DNA from: CAZHYM01 sp964536785
GTDB lineage: Bacteria > Patescibacteriota > Saccharimonadia > Saccharimonadales > Saccharimonadaceae
Assembly (NCBI GenBank): GCA_964536785.1
Contig: CAZHYM010000015.1
Coordinates: 1 to 13,790 of the forward strand
Direction of reading: 5' to 3'
Length of the DNA stretch: 13,790 nt
Shown here: piece after piece, positions 7,195-13,544 of the stretch
How the letters are laid out: every line of letters begins with the position of its first letter
Position numbering within the stretch: the first letter of the stretch is position 1
Notes under the pieces: model-generated
The model's database searches: none
What the model was told of the DNA's origin: nothing
What the model saw: only the letters and a program-made list of their open reading frames with translations
Made by a program: the position numbers and the translations under genes

Positions 7195-8531
7195 TTTCTA
7201 TCTCTTTCTTTTCTTTCGGTTTCTTTAAAACTAAATTTTATTGGCGTGCCGATGTAGTCGAAGTTATCTCGCATTACTCGGTCTAAATAGCGCTTATAGC
7301 TCCAGTGCAAGAATTTTAAATCACTACCATAGATTACAAACCATGGCGGGTTAGTATCGGTTTGAACCATATAGCGGAGCTTTGGATGGCTGTTTTTTAG
7401 GCCAGCTGGAACGTGGTGTAGCTTAGCTTGTTGTAAGACTTGGTTCAGTTTGCTTGTCGAGATGTTTTGTCTACGTCGGTTTATTATTTCAGATGCTAGT
7501 TCGAAAATTTTTGTCACATTTTTGCCAGTAACGCTTGATGTGAATATAAGTGGCGCATAGGGTGCAAATTTGAAACGCTCCGCCATTTTGTGGATTATTG
7601 AATCTTTGTCGACTTCTTCGGGTATAAGGTCGCTTTTTGTCACAACTACGATCATGCCTTTTCCTGCTTCGTCAATAACTCCTGCAAGTTTTTGGTCTAA
7701 TTGTGTTCCGTAGTCTGTACCGTCAACTAGCATTAAACAAACATCTGATTCTTCAATCGCCTGAAGAGTTCGCAGAACGCTAAATTTCTCAATGCCAGTC
7801 TCTTGCTTGCCAGGTTTACGTATGCCTGCAGTGTCAATTAACTCGATGAGCTGACCTTTGTACTTGATCGATATGCGGTTCAAATCGCGCGTTGTCCCGG
7901 CGACGTTAGCCACTACTGCTTGCTGTTTCCCGGCAAGCGTATTGAATAGAAAGCTCTTGCCTACGTTAGGACGACCGATAAGCGAAATAGTGATGCTCTT
8001 ATCGTCATCTTCATCTTCGGCGGTAATTTTTGCTGGTAGACAGTTAAGCAGTTTGTTTTTTAGCTCTTCAATTCCGGTGCCGTGATTTGCTGACGTAAAG
8101 ATAATCTCTTTGAGACCAAGTTTATAAAACTCACTCTGGTCGACGTTAGATTTCAGGTCTGATTTGTTAACTAGAAGGAATGTCGGTTTGTTGCTTTTTT
8201 GGGCTTTTCGAATAATGCCTATATCTTCGTTTGTTGGGTAAAGAGTTCCGTCAAGAGTAACCAAAATGACATCAGCGAGTTCTGTTGCCTCGCCAATTTG
8301 CTCTTGAATAGATGCTTCAAATTCATCTTCGGCGGTTTTAAGTCCTGCGGTATCAACTAACCAACATGTTCGGTCTTCAATTTGGAGTTTGGCAATCACA
8401 TTATCTCTGGTCGTTCCAGCTTCTTTCGCGACAATAGCTTGCCTTTTGCCAATCATTCGATTGAAAAGTGAACTCTTGCCGACATTAGCTTGGCCGATGA
8501 TTGCAATTGTTGGTAGTTTTTTGTTACTCAT
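7191..8531 (-). CDS. der: Ribosome biogenesis GTPase Der (EngA)
   Basis: Der is an essential GTPase that assists maturation of the 50S ribosomal subunit. The 446-residue protein shows the unique double-GTPase layout. The first G domain has GQANVGKS (13-20), DTAG (60-63) and NKSD (122-125). An acidic linker follows (about 171-178). The second G domain has GRPNVGKS (186-193), a GTTRD switch (212-216), DTAG (233-236) and TKSD. A C-terminal KH-like domain fills about 355-446. The first P-loop reads GQANVGKS rather than the usual GRPNVGKS, a mild variant that keeps the lysine and serine. An extended -10 box lies 9 nt before the ATG and there is no Shine-Dalgarno, so the mRNA is probably leaderless or nearly so. 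Confidence 0.97.
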   Translation of the reverse strand: MSNKKLPTIAIIGQANVGKSSLFNRMIGKRQAIVAKEAGTTRDNVIAKLQIEDRTCWLVDTAGLKTAEDEFEASIQEQIGEATELADVILVTLDGTLYPTNEDIGIIRKAQKSNKPTFLLVNKSDLKSNVDQSEFYKLGLKEIIFTSANHGTGIEELKNKLLNCLPAKITAEDEDDDKSITISLIGRPNVGKSFLFNTLAGKQQAVVANVAGTTRDLNRISIKYKGQLIELIDTAGIRKPGKQETGIEKFSVLRTLQAIEESDVCLMLVDGTDYGTQLDQKLAGVIDEAGKGMIVVVTKSDLIPEEVDKDSIIHKMAERFKFAPYAPLIFTSSVTGKNVTKIFELASEIINRRRQNISTSKLNQVLQQAKLHHVPAGLKNSHPKLRYMVQTDTNPPWFVIYGSDLKFLHWSYKRYLDRVMRDNFDYIGTPIKFSFKETERKERDRK

Positions 8532-8535
8532 ATCT

Positions 8536-8577
8536 GATATATTCTACCACAATTAGGATTAATTATGGTGATATATC
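8536..8577. repeat. Imperfect palindrome over the der promoter
   Basis: GATATAT (8536-8542) and ATATATC (8571-8577) are exact inverted repeats. Inside them ACCA pairs with TGGT, then after one mismatch AATTA pairs with TAATT around a GGAT loop. It fills nearly the whole gap between the pseudouridine synthase gene and der. With no T-run it is a poor intrinsic terminator; an operator or a processing hairpin is possible. It is AT-rich, so chance contributes. Confidence 0.4.
8541..8549 (-). promoter_or_regulatory. der promoter, extended -10, near-leaderless
   Basis: The minus strand reads TGG followed by TAGAAT (TAGAAT at 8541-8546), an extended -10 element ending 9 nt before the der ATG. I see no good -35 box, as expected for TGn promoters. 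The element lies in the left arm of an imperfect palindrome (8536-8577). Confidence 0.45.
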
Positions 8578-8579
8578 AA

Positions 8580-9269
8580 TTATGAGATACTAACGTCTTT
8601 ATACTCCCCTGACGGTATATCATCCACGCTATATTTATCGAAGCTGCTTCGGTGTAATTTTAATACGTCATAACCTAGTGAATAAAAGGTTCGACGAATT
8701 TGACGATTTCTACCTTCGTGCATACTAACTAACCACGTTCGACGTTCTTGGTCGTTAGCTCTAGTCAGGTCAAGCCGACTTTTCCCATCAACTAGATTGA
8801 CTCCATAGTCTGAAATCATTTGTTGGTGAAGAGGCTCTAGGTCTTTGTCGATTTCGACCGTATAATTTTTTGTTTTATGAAATTTAGGATGAGTAAGTTC
8901 AAATGCTAAATCTCCGTTATTAGTTAGTAGCAGCGCTCCTGAGCTATTTTTATCGAGTCTTCCAACTGGTTTCAGATGGAATAAATCTTTTGGCAAAATG
9001 TCGTAGATGGTTTTATCGCCGCCCTGAGATGTGCGAGAGCAAGTAAATCCAACCGGCTTATTGAATATAATCGTTTTATATTCAACTTTGGCCGCGATTT
9101 TTGTACCGTTAACCTCTATCAAATCGCTTTCTTTGACTCTTTGACCGAGTCTCGCAATCTGCTGGTTAACCATCACTTTATTGTCGGAGATTAAATCATC
9201 AGCCTGACGTCTTGATAAACCAAGGATTAGGCTAAGTTTTTTATTTAATCGGGTGTTGTTTTGTTCCAT
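8580..9269 (-). CDS. RsuA/RluB-family rRNA pseudouridine synthase
   Basis: The protein converts a specific uridine in rRNA to pseudouridine. From the ATG at 9269 it is 229 residues: an N-terminal S4 RNA-binding domain (about 6-55, TRLNKKLSLILGLSRRQADD) and the synthase domain, with KPVGFTCSR (71-79), catalytic Asp106 in PVGRLDKNSSGALLLT, and the family ending NRQIRRTFYSLGYDVLKLHR (188-207). The frame is open to another ATG at 9344, but those 25 extra residues would lie inside the response-regulator gene and precede the normal start of the S4 domain, so I prefer 9269, which lies 10 nt after that gene's stop. No Shine-Dalgarno is seen; translation may depend on the upstream gene. RsuA, RluB and RluE/F types cannot be separated here, so no symbol is given. 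Confidence 0.9.
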   Translation of the reverse strand: MEQNNTRLNKKLSLILGLSRRQADDLISDNKVMVNQQIARLGQRVKESDLIEVNGTKIAAKVEYKTIIFNKPVGFTCSRTSQGGDKTIYDILPKDLFHLKPVGRLDKNSSGALLLTNNGDLAFELTHPKFHKTKNYTVEIDKDLEPLHQQMISDYGVNLVDGKSRLDLTRANDQERRTWLVSMHEGRNRQIRRTFYSLGYDVLKLHRSSFDKYSVDDIPSGEYKDVSIS

Positions 9270-9279
9270 ATAAACGTTG

Positions 9280-10389
9280 CTAAAGCACGGGCGGTTGAGA
9301 TTGAGGCGGAAACTGGGTTGGAGCTTGAGCTGGAGCGTTATCAATAGGCCTATAGTTTGACATGGCTGTGGGTTGTGATTGCTGAGCTACCGGCTGGGAC
9401 GGCATCTGGGTCATCTGTTGCGGCTGTTGCAATACTTGTGGTTGCGTCATTTGAGGTCGGGCTACCGGCTGCGTTGCGCTTTGAGGCTGTTGTTGCAGAG
9501 GTATGACTAGCGGTGGTCGTTGCATTTGTTGATTTTGGTTCGCTTGCATTGGTTGTGTTTGCTGAGTCACGCTAGGTTGAGCTGCCGGTCTCTCTGCAGG
9601 AGTAATTGGGGTTGGTCTGGTTGGCTTGTATGGCTGTTGACCAGGTGCAGGAACTGTTTGAGGTTGAGGTATTTCGGGCTCAGGTTGAGGTTGCACTGTT
9701 ATGCTAGCAGCAAAGGGTTCTTTCAAAGCATCTGCAATTGCAGTCTCAGCATCGAAATTATCTCGAAAAGCTTCGGGATTAGGCTGGATTACTCGTTCCA
9801 AAGAACTACCTAATTTATTGATTGATGCAGTTGGAATTGGTCTAGGCATGGATTGGACTGAATCAGTTGGTTGTATATAACTATCTGGATTAGATTGTTT
9901 CTCTGTCTGCGGACCAAACTGAAATTGTTGTCTGGCGGTCGATTGATCGACTGGAGCTGGCTGGAAAATTGGTTGAGGTTCCATGGCGGGCTGCTCAGCC
10001 TCATGGGGTACAGAGACGGGAGAACTAGACAAGATTTCTTTCACAGCTCGAACAACATCTTCAATCCCAACTTGTGATTTGACAAGGTATAAATCTGCTC
10101 CAAGCGATTCACCGCGCTGACGTTGTTCTTCGCTAGAAAGAGCCGTCATAATAATAACTTTTATGTTTTTTGTTTCAGTCGTTGAACGCAATATGTCAAG
10201 CATGTCAAAACCTGAGACTTTTGGCATCATTACGTCACTCAGAATTAAATCAGGCCGTTCTTTGATGGCGACAGCTAAAGCCTCTTCGCCGTCTCCTGCT
10301 GACACTATGTCATAGCCTTCAGCTAATAATCTAACGCCGTAAATTTCGCGTAGGCTTTTATCGTCTTCAACTAGTAAAATCTTAACCAT
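9280..10389 (-). CDS. Response regulator: receiver domain plus long Pro/Gln-rich tail
   Basis: Residues 1-120 form a standard CheY-like receiver: acidic pair Glu8/Asp9/Asp10, phosphoacceptor Asp52 in LSDVMMPKVSG, Thr82 in IIMTALS and Lys104 in YLVKSQ. The remaining 250 residues show no DNA-binding or enzymatic domain. They are rich in Pro, Gln and Thr and look disordered, apart from a helix-like island at about 193-230 (SSLERVIQPNPEAFRDNFDA and after). Near the end is MSNYRP (343-348), shared with the kinase tail. The gene follows the histidine kinase by 45 bp and has an AGGAG ribosome site 5 nt from the ATG, so the two are almost certainly partners. Output must be through protein contact rather than direct DNA binding, as far as the sequence shows. 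Confidence 0.92.
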   Translation of the reverse strand: MVKILLVEDDKSLREIYGVRLLAEGYDIVSAGDGEEALAVAIKERPDLILSDVMMPKVSGFDMLDILRSTTETKNIKVIIMTALSSEEQRQRGESLGADLYLVKSQVGIEDVVRAVKEILSSSPVSVPHEAEQPAMEPQPIFQPAPVDQSTARQQFQFGPQTEKQSNPDSYIQPTDSVQSMPRPIPTASINKLGSSLERVIQPNPEAFRDNFDAETAIADALKEPFAASITVQPQPEPEIPQPQTVPAPGQQPYKPTRPTPITPAERPAAQPSVTQQTQPMQANQNQQMQRPPLVIPLQQQPQSATQPVARPQMTQPQVLQQPQQMTQMPSQPVAQQSQPTAMSNYRPIDNAPAQAPTQFPPQSQPPVL

Positions 10390-10394
10390 TTATT

Positions 10395-10428
10395 CTCCTA
10401 TTATATGTGCTTTGAATAATATTTTCCA
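10395..10428 (-). promoter_or_regulatory. Promoter and ribosome binding site before the response regulator
   Basis: AGGAG (10395-10399) sits 5 nt from the ATG. Just upstream is TATAAT (10400-10405) with TGGAAA (10423-10428) 17 bp further up, a plausible promoter. A transcript from this -10 would start near 10393 and lose the AGGAG, so the ribosome site would serve the kinase read-through mRNA while the promoter would give a nearly leaderless one. Confidence 0.4.
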
Positions 10429-10434
10429 TAGCGT

Positions 10435-12024
10435 TTATAGTTTTTCATTCTCGGTTATCGAGTTTTTGAAATACCCAAGCTTTTTTAATCTTTCTTTGGA
10501 GTCTTGGTCGATACCTTCGACCAGCTCCGTCTCTTCTTTGACGGATTGGTTATTTTTGGCGACAGCCGGTCGATAATTTGACATCGAGGTTGGTTTAGTG
10601 CTGTCGGAGACTCTAACTTGTTCAGGTTCTTCTACATAAACAGTGCGACCTTCTGTTGATTGTTCGTTATGGATTAGCTGCTTTGCTTCTTTTTCATCCA
10701 AACGACTTAGCCTAAAGCCGAAAGTACTGCCGACGTTTAACTCACTCTCAACAAACATTGAACCACCCATTTTCTCTATCAATCTGCGAGCTAAATAAAG
10801 GCCTAGTCCCGTCCCGCCGATTTCTCTAGTCTCTCGATTATCGACGCGATAAAATTTTTCGAATAAATGCGGTATATCTTCAGCTGGTATGCCGACTCCG
10901 CTGTCGATGACTTTTACTAAAATGTCATTTTCAGGAGAAAGTTTAACATCGATTTTGACAGCACCTTGGGCTGTGTATTTAATTGCATTTTCGATTAGAT
11001 TTGATAGAGCTTCTCTGTAGCTAGCCTTATCGATACGAGCAAATAGGGTCGGAGCGATATTTATGACTCCTGGTGCGCGGAAATTGGGTAGATAGATTAG
11101 GTCTAATTTTTTGTCATCCGATAAAATTTTGAAACTTTCAGTAATTTGCTCCGTATAGTCAACCAGATCGACCGCTTCCATGTGTAATTTAATTCGGTCA
11201 TCTTCGGTTTTGGAAATCGTTAAGAGATTTTTAAACAATATACCAAGATGCTTGGCTGATTCTTGAGCTTTTGAGATGTATTCTTTGGCTTTGTCGTCGA
11301 GTTGAGATATCTTAGGGTTTAGAGCTAAACCTAGGTAGCCTTCGATGGCAGCAACAGGTGTTCTCATCTCGTGAGAAGCTGTGGAGATAAATTCTTTTTG
11401 ATCCCTATCATCTTCTACTTCTTTAGTTATATCGCGCAGAGTAATAATAGTACCATCTCCTGAGCTAAGTGGCTCTGCTGTGATTTGAACTGGAATATTT
11501 TTGCCGCTGATAGTTCTGATACTTAGATCTCTCGAAGATTTAGCCTCGCGGCTGGCGAGGGATAAACTGATCACGTTATCTCTGGGCTCTATTGGGGATC
11601 CGTCTCTATTAATAAATTTAATAAAAGATTCATAATTTATTTTTTCGGTTTCGCTGTTGCCCCACCCGACCAAACTCTTTACTGACGGATTTGCTAGCTT
11701 GATTTCGCCTTGCGGGTTTAGGAGAAGGACGCCTTCGTTAATTGACTCAAGAATTTCTGATGAATAATGTTCTAATTGTGGATCACTGGCAATCGTTACA
11801 GTAGCTTTTTTGCCCATTATTGATAGTAGAAAAGCGTCAAAACTTATGATTGTGGACATACCTAGTAATAAGCTAGTCCAACTAGAGAACTGAGCGTCGA
11901 AGTAATATTTGTCTATCAAATAAGCCCCTATCCCCGCAAAAGAAATAAATGATAATATTGTCATTAAATAGTTTCGTGATGAAGCCGAACTGGTTTTGTT
12001 ATTTGTATGCTTTTCTCCACCCAT
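10435..12024 (-). CDS. Membrane-bound PAS sensor histidine kinase
   Basis: Counted from the ATG at 12024 the protein has 529 residues. Two membrane segments lie near 20-40 and 50-70 with only a very short loop between them, so little is exposed outside. A PAS domain covers about 88-200. HisKA follows with phosphoacceptor His218 in STASHEMRTPVAA. The HATPase has the N-box NLIENAIKY (342-350), DSGVGIPAEDI and GGTGLGLYLARRLIEKMGG. An 80-residue tail after the catalytic domain holds MSNYRP (481-486) and a charged helical end (DSKERLKKLGYF). A TTG in frame at 12033 would add three residues, but it overlaps the promoter -10 box, so ATG is the better start. Family knowledge: it autophosphorylates and passes phosphate to the adjacent regulator. 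Signal unknown; PAS suggests an internal or membrane cue. Confidence 0.93.
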   Translation of the reverse strand: MGGEKHTNNKTSSASSRNYLMTILSFISFAGIGAYLIDKYYFDAQFSSWTSLLLGMSTIISFDAFLLSIMGKKATVTIASDPQLEHYSSEILESINEGVLLLNPQGEIKLANPSVKSLVGWGNSETEKINYESFIKFINRDGSPIEPRDNVISLSLASREAKSSRDLSIRTISGKNIPVQITAEPLSSGDGTIITLRDITKEVEDDRDQKEFISTASHEMRTPVAAIEGYLGLALNPKISQLDDKAKEYISKAQESAKHLGILFKNLLTISKTEDDRIKLHMEAVDLVDYTEQITESFKILSDDKKLDLIYLPNFRAPGVINIAPTLFARIDKASYREALSNLIENAIKYTAQGAVKIDVKLSPENDILVKVIDSGVGIPAEDIPHLFEKFYRVDNRETREIGGTGLGLYLARRLIEKMGGSMFVESELNVGSTFGFRLSRLDEKEAKQLIHNEQSTEGRTVYVEEPEQVRVSDSTKPTSMSNYRPAVAKNNQSVKEETELVEGIDQDSKERLKKLGYFKNSITENEKL

Positions 12025-12032
12025 ATCAGTCA

Positions 12033-12062
12033 ATTATAGCATTAGCGCTTATCTTTAATCAA
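12033..12062 (-). promoter_or_regulatory. Histidine kinase promoter, leaderless
   Basis: On the minus strand TTGATT (12057-12062), an 18-bp spacer ending in TGC, and a perfect TATAAT (12033-12038) form a strong extended -10 promoter. It ends 8 nt before the ATG at 12024, so transcription should begin at the start codon. The promoter overlaps the last codons and stop of the upstream glycoside hydrolase gene. Confidence 0.65.
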
Positions 12063-13037
12063 ACCGGAGTCGACTAAGTATCGATAGTTCCATAGATTAT
12101 TACCCTCTGTTTTGTAGGACCAGTAAAATATTGCATCAGCCTTTCGCATAGAAGAGATTTGTGACTCGAAGTATCTTGTAGTTAGCTCGTCGCGGCTACT
12201 TTTATCGAGTTTTTTTAATAAATTCCAAGGGAGAGTTAAGCTCCATTCCCCGATTATTAAAGGTTGGTGTTTTACTATGTCATCGATAAGGTTTGATCGT
12301 AGCTTGGCTTTGCTAATATGCTCGGTGCTATTAAGTTGCTTGTCCTTGTTGCTGTGGCATTGGTAAAAGTGGACATCTAAGAGAGTGTTTTTTGGCAGTT
12401 TGCCGTTATGGAATGAAAGAGAATAACCATCTGAAATTAATATTTTCTGGTTAGGTTTTAGGATTAAGCGGAGCTTTTTGGCTGCGCGCTTGTAGAATAA
12501 TTTTATTTTTAATAAGTAAATTGGATTAATGCTTTTAATCGCTGGTTCATTGGCAATCTCAATCCCATAAAGGCAGTTAGAATTCCTGTAGCGTAGGGAT
12601 ATTGTAGCGAGAAAATCAATATTGAATTTGATATTTTTAAGCTTCATCCAGCCGGTATTACCTACTCGCCCGCTATGCATTTCGCCGTTTTGTGAACCTT
12701 TGGCTCCATGGAGGCAGACTAATAGTTTTAAGTTATATTTTTCGCACATTTTTACAGCAAAATCAATTTGCTCGATGTTGGGTATATATGGTTCAGATTT
12801 GCCCAGAGCCCAGTACCCAATAGGCAACCTAACTGCGTCTAAGCCGTGCTTTTTTATCCATTTAAAATCGGCTTCTTTAATGAAATTTTTGTGGTGATCT
12901 CTGATCTTATCGGGGCCATTTATTGTCTGAGATAAGGTCCATTCGTCGATTGCATTTGTTCCAGCAAAAAGACGTGGCGTCATCCATGGCTCAATCACGA
13001 GCCATCCTCCTAAATTAACGCCACGTAGCTGATACAT
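12042..13037 (-). CDS. GH5 glycoside hydrolase resembling fungal exo-beta-1,3-glucanase (GH5_9-like)
   Basis: The 331-residue protein begins directly with RGVNLGGWLVIEPWMTPRLF (5-24), the hallmark of yeast EXG1-type exo-1,3-glucanases. Other matches are LDAVRLPIGYWAL (66-78), CLHGAKGSQNG (108-118) close to the family LHGAPGSQNG, IEIANEP with acid/base Glu164, DVHFYQ (221-226) and GEWS with nucleophile Glu264, then FYWSYKTEG with the active-site Trp306. All catalytic residues are intact. It would hydrolyse beta-glucans or related glucosides. There is no signal peptide or membrane anchor, so it appears cytoplasmic, unlike most relatives. It starts 6 bp after the cupin stop with no Shine-Dalgarno and is probably co-transcribed with the cupin. 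Exact linkage specificity cannot be read from the sequence. Confidence 0.9.
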   Translation of the reverse strand: MYQLRGVNLGGWLVIEPWMTPRLFAGTNAIDEWTLSQTINGPDKIRDHHKNFIKEADFKWIKKHGLDAVRLPIGYWALGKSEPYIPNIEQIDFAVKMCEKYNLKLLVCLHGAKGSQNGEMHSGRVGNTGWMKLKNIKFNIDFLATISLRYRNSNCLYGIEIANEPAIKSINPIYLLKIKLFYKRAAKKLRLILKPNQKILISDGYSLSFHNGKLPKNTLLDVHFYQCHSNKDKQLNSTEHISKAKLRSNLIDDIVKHQPLIIGEWSLTLPWNLLKKLDKSSRDELTTRYFESQISSMRKADAIFYWSYKTEGNNLWNYRYLVDSGLIKDKR

Positions 13038-13043
13038 GGTTAG

Positions 13044-13469
13044 CTATTCAGCGTGTTCCAAAGCCTCAGCTTCGTCTGCTATTTCTTTAGTTTCGTGAAT
13101 TGTGCCAAATGGATGGTGGCTTGGTGCGTAGATAGAATAAATCTTAACCTCTTCATCACCCGTATTTACAATGTTATGCCATTTTCCGGCTGGTATAAAA
13201 ATTGCAAAGTCTTCTTCGGCTTCTTCTTCGAAATCTAGATTGTCTTCAGAGTCACCCATATAAACTCTCGTTTTGCCCTGCTCAATTCGCAAGAATTGAT
13301 CCGTGTCAGTATGGATTTCCAAACCAATTTCACCGTCTACTGGTATGCTCATCAGGGTCATTTGAAGATGTTCGCCTGTCCAGACCGCTGTTCTGAAATT
13401 TGTATTTGATGTCGTAAAGTCTTCGATGTCAACAACAAATGGTTGTTTTCCGTAATCTTTTAATTCCAT
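13044..13469 (-). CDS. Small cupin-domain protein
   Basis: A 141-residue single-domain cupin. Motif 1 is G-LEIHTDTDQFLRIEQG (about 49-65), with His53 but Asp55 in place of the second histidine and Gln58 in the usual glutamate region. Motif 2 is FIPAGKWHNIVN (91-102) with His98. The segment YAPSHHPFGTIHETKEIADE near the end is typical of a widespread cupin group often named mannose-6-phosphate isomerase-like. The metal site and substrate are not determinable; many relatives have no assigned reaction. It has a strong Shine-Dalgarno (GGAGG, 7 nt from the ATG) and its own promoter, and the GH5 gene follows 6 bp later, which hints at a role in sugar metabolism by association only. The last 20 residues are Glu/Ala-rich. 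Confidence 0.88.
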   Translation of the reverse strand: MELKDYGKQPFVVDIEDFTTSNTNFRTAVWTGEHLQMTLMSIPVDGEIGLEIHTDTDQFLRIEQGKTRVYMGDSEDNLDFEEEAEEDFAIFIPAGKWHNIVNTGDEEVKIYSIYAPSHHPFGTIHETKEIADEAEALEHAE

Positions 13470-13476
13470 ATTATTT

Positions 13477-13481
13477 CCTCC
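13477..13481 (-). promoter_or_regulatory. Strong Shine-Dalgarno of the cupin gene
   Basis: GGAGG on the minus strand, 7 nt before the cupin ATG, is the clearest canonical ribosome site in the window. It fixes the cupin start and contrasts with the leaderless starts of topA, gpmI, der and the kinase. Confidence 0.8.
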
Positions 13482-13495
13482 AGTTATGTCTATAT

Positions 13496-13504
13496 ATTAT
13501 AGCA
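13496..13504 (-). promoter_or_regulatory. Cupin gene promoter (extended -10)
   Basis: TGC followed by TATAAT (TATAAT at 13496-13501) gives a perfect extended -10. No good -35 is present 17 bp upstream, where the terminator of the preceding gene lies. Transcription would start near 13489, leaving about 20 nt of leader that includes the GGAGG site. Confidence 0.65.
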
Positions 13505-13508
13505 AAAT

Positions 13509-13534
13509 AAAAAGGCCTACATAAGCTGTAGGCC
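13509..13534 (-). terminator. Intrinsic terminator of the rightmost gene
   Basis: On the minus strand an 8-bp stem GGCCTACA/TGTAGGCC (13527-13534 with 13514-13521) with a 5-nt loop is followed by TTTTTATTTT. It comes right after the stop codon region of the partial gene at the right edge and separates it from the cupin gene. Confidence 0.85.
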
Positions 13535-13544
13535 AAAATGTGCG

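Noticed and set aside
9270..9344. Longer N terminus for the pseudouridine synthase (start at 9344)
   Set aside because: The extra 25 residues lie wholly or largely inside the response regulator gene, precede the usual start of the S4 domain and show no domain character.
9520..10077. Plus-strand and alternative-frame open frames across the regulator tail
   Set aside because: They are by-products of the Pro/Gln-rich coding repeat on the minus strand, with odd Leu/Arg/Trp-rich composition and no ribosome sites.
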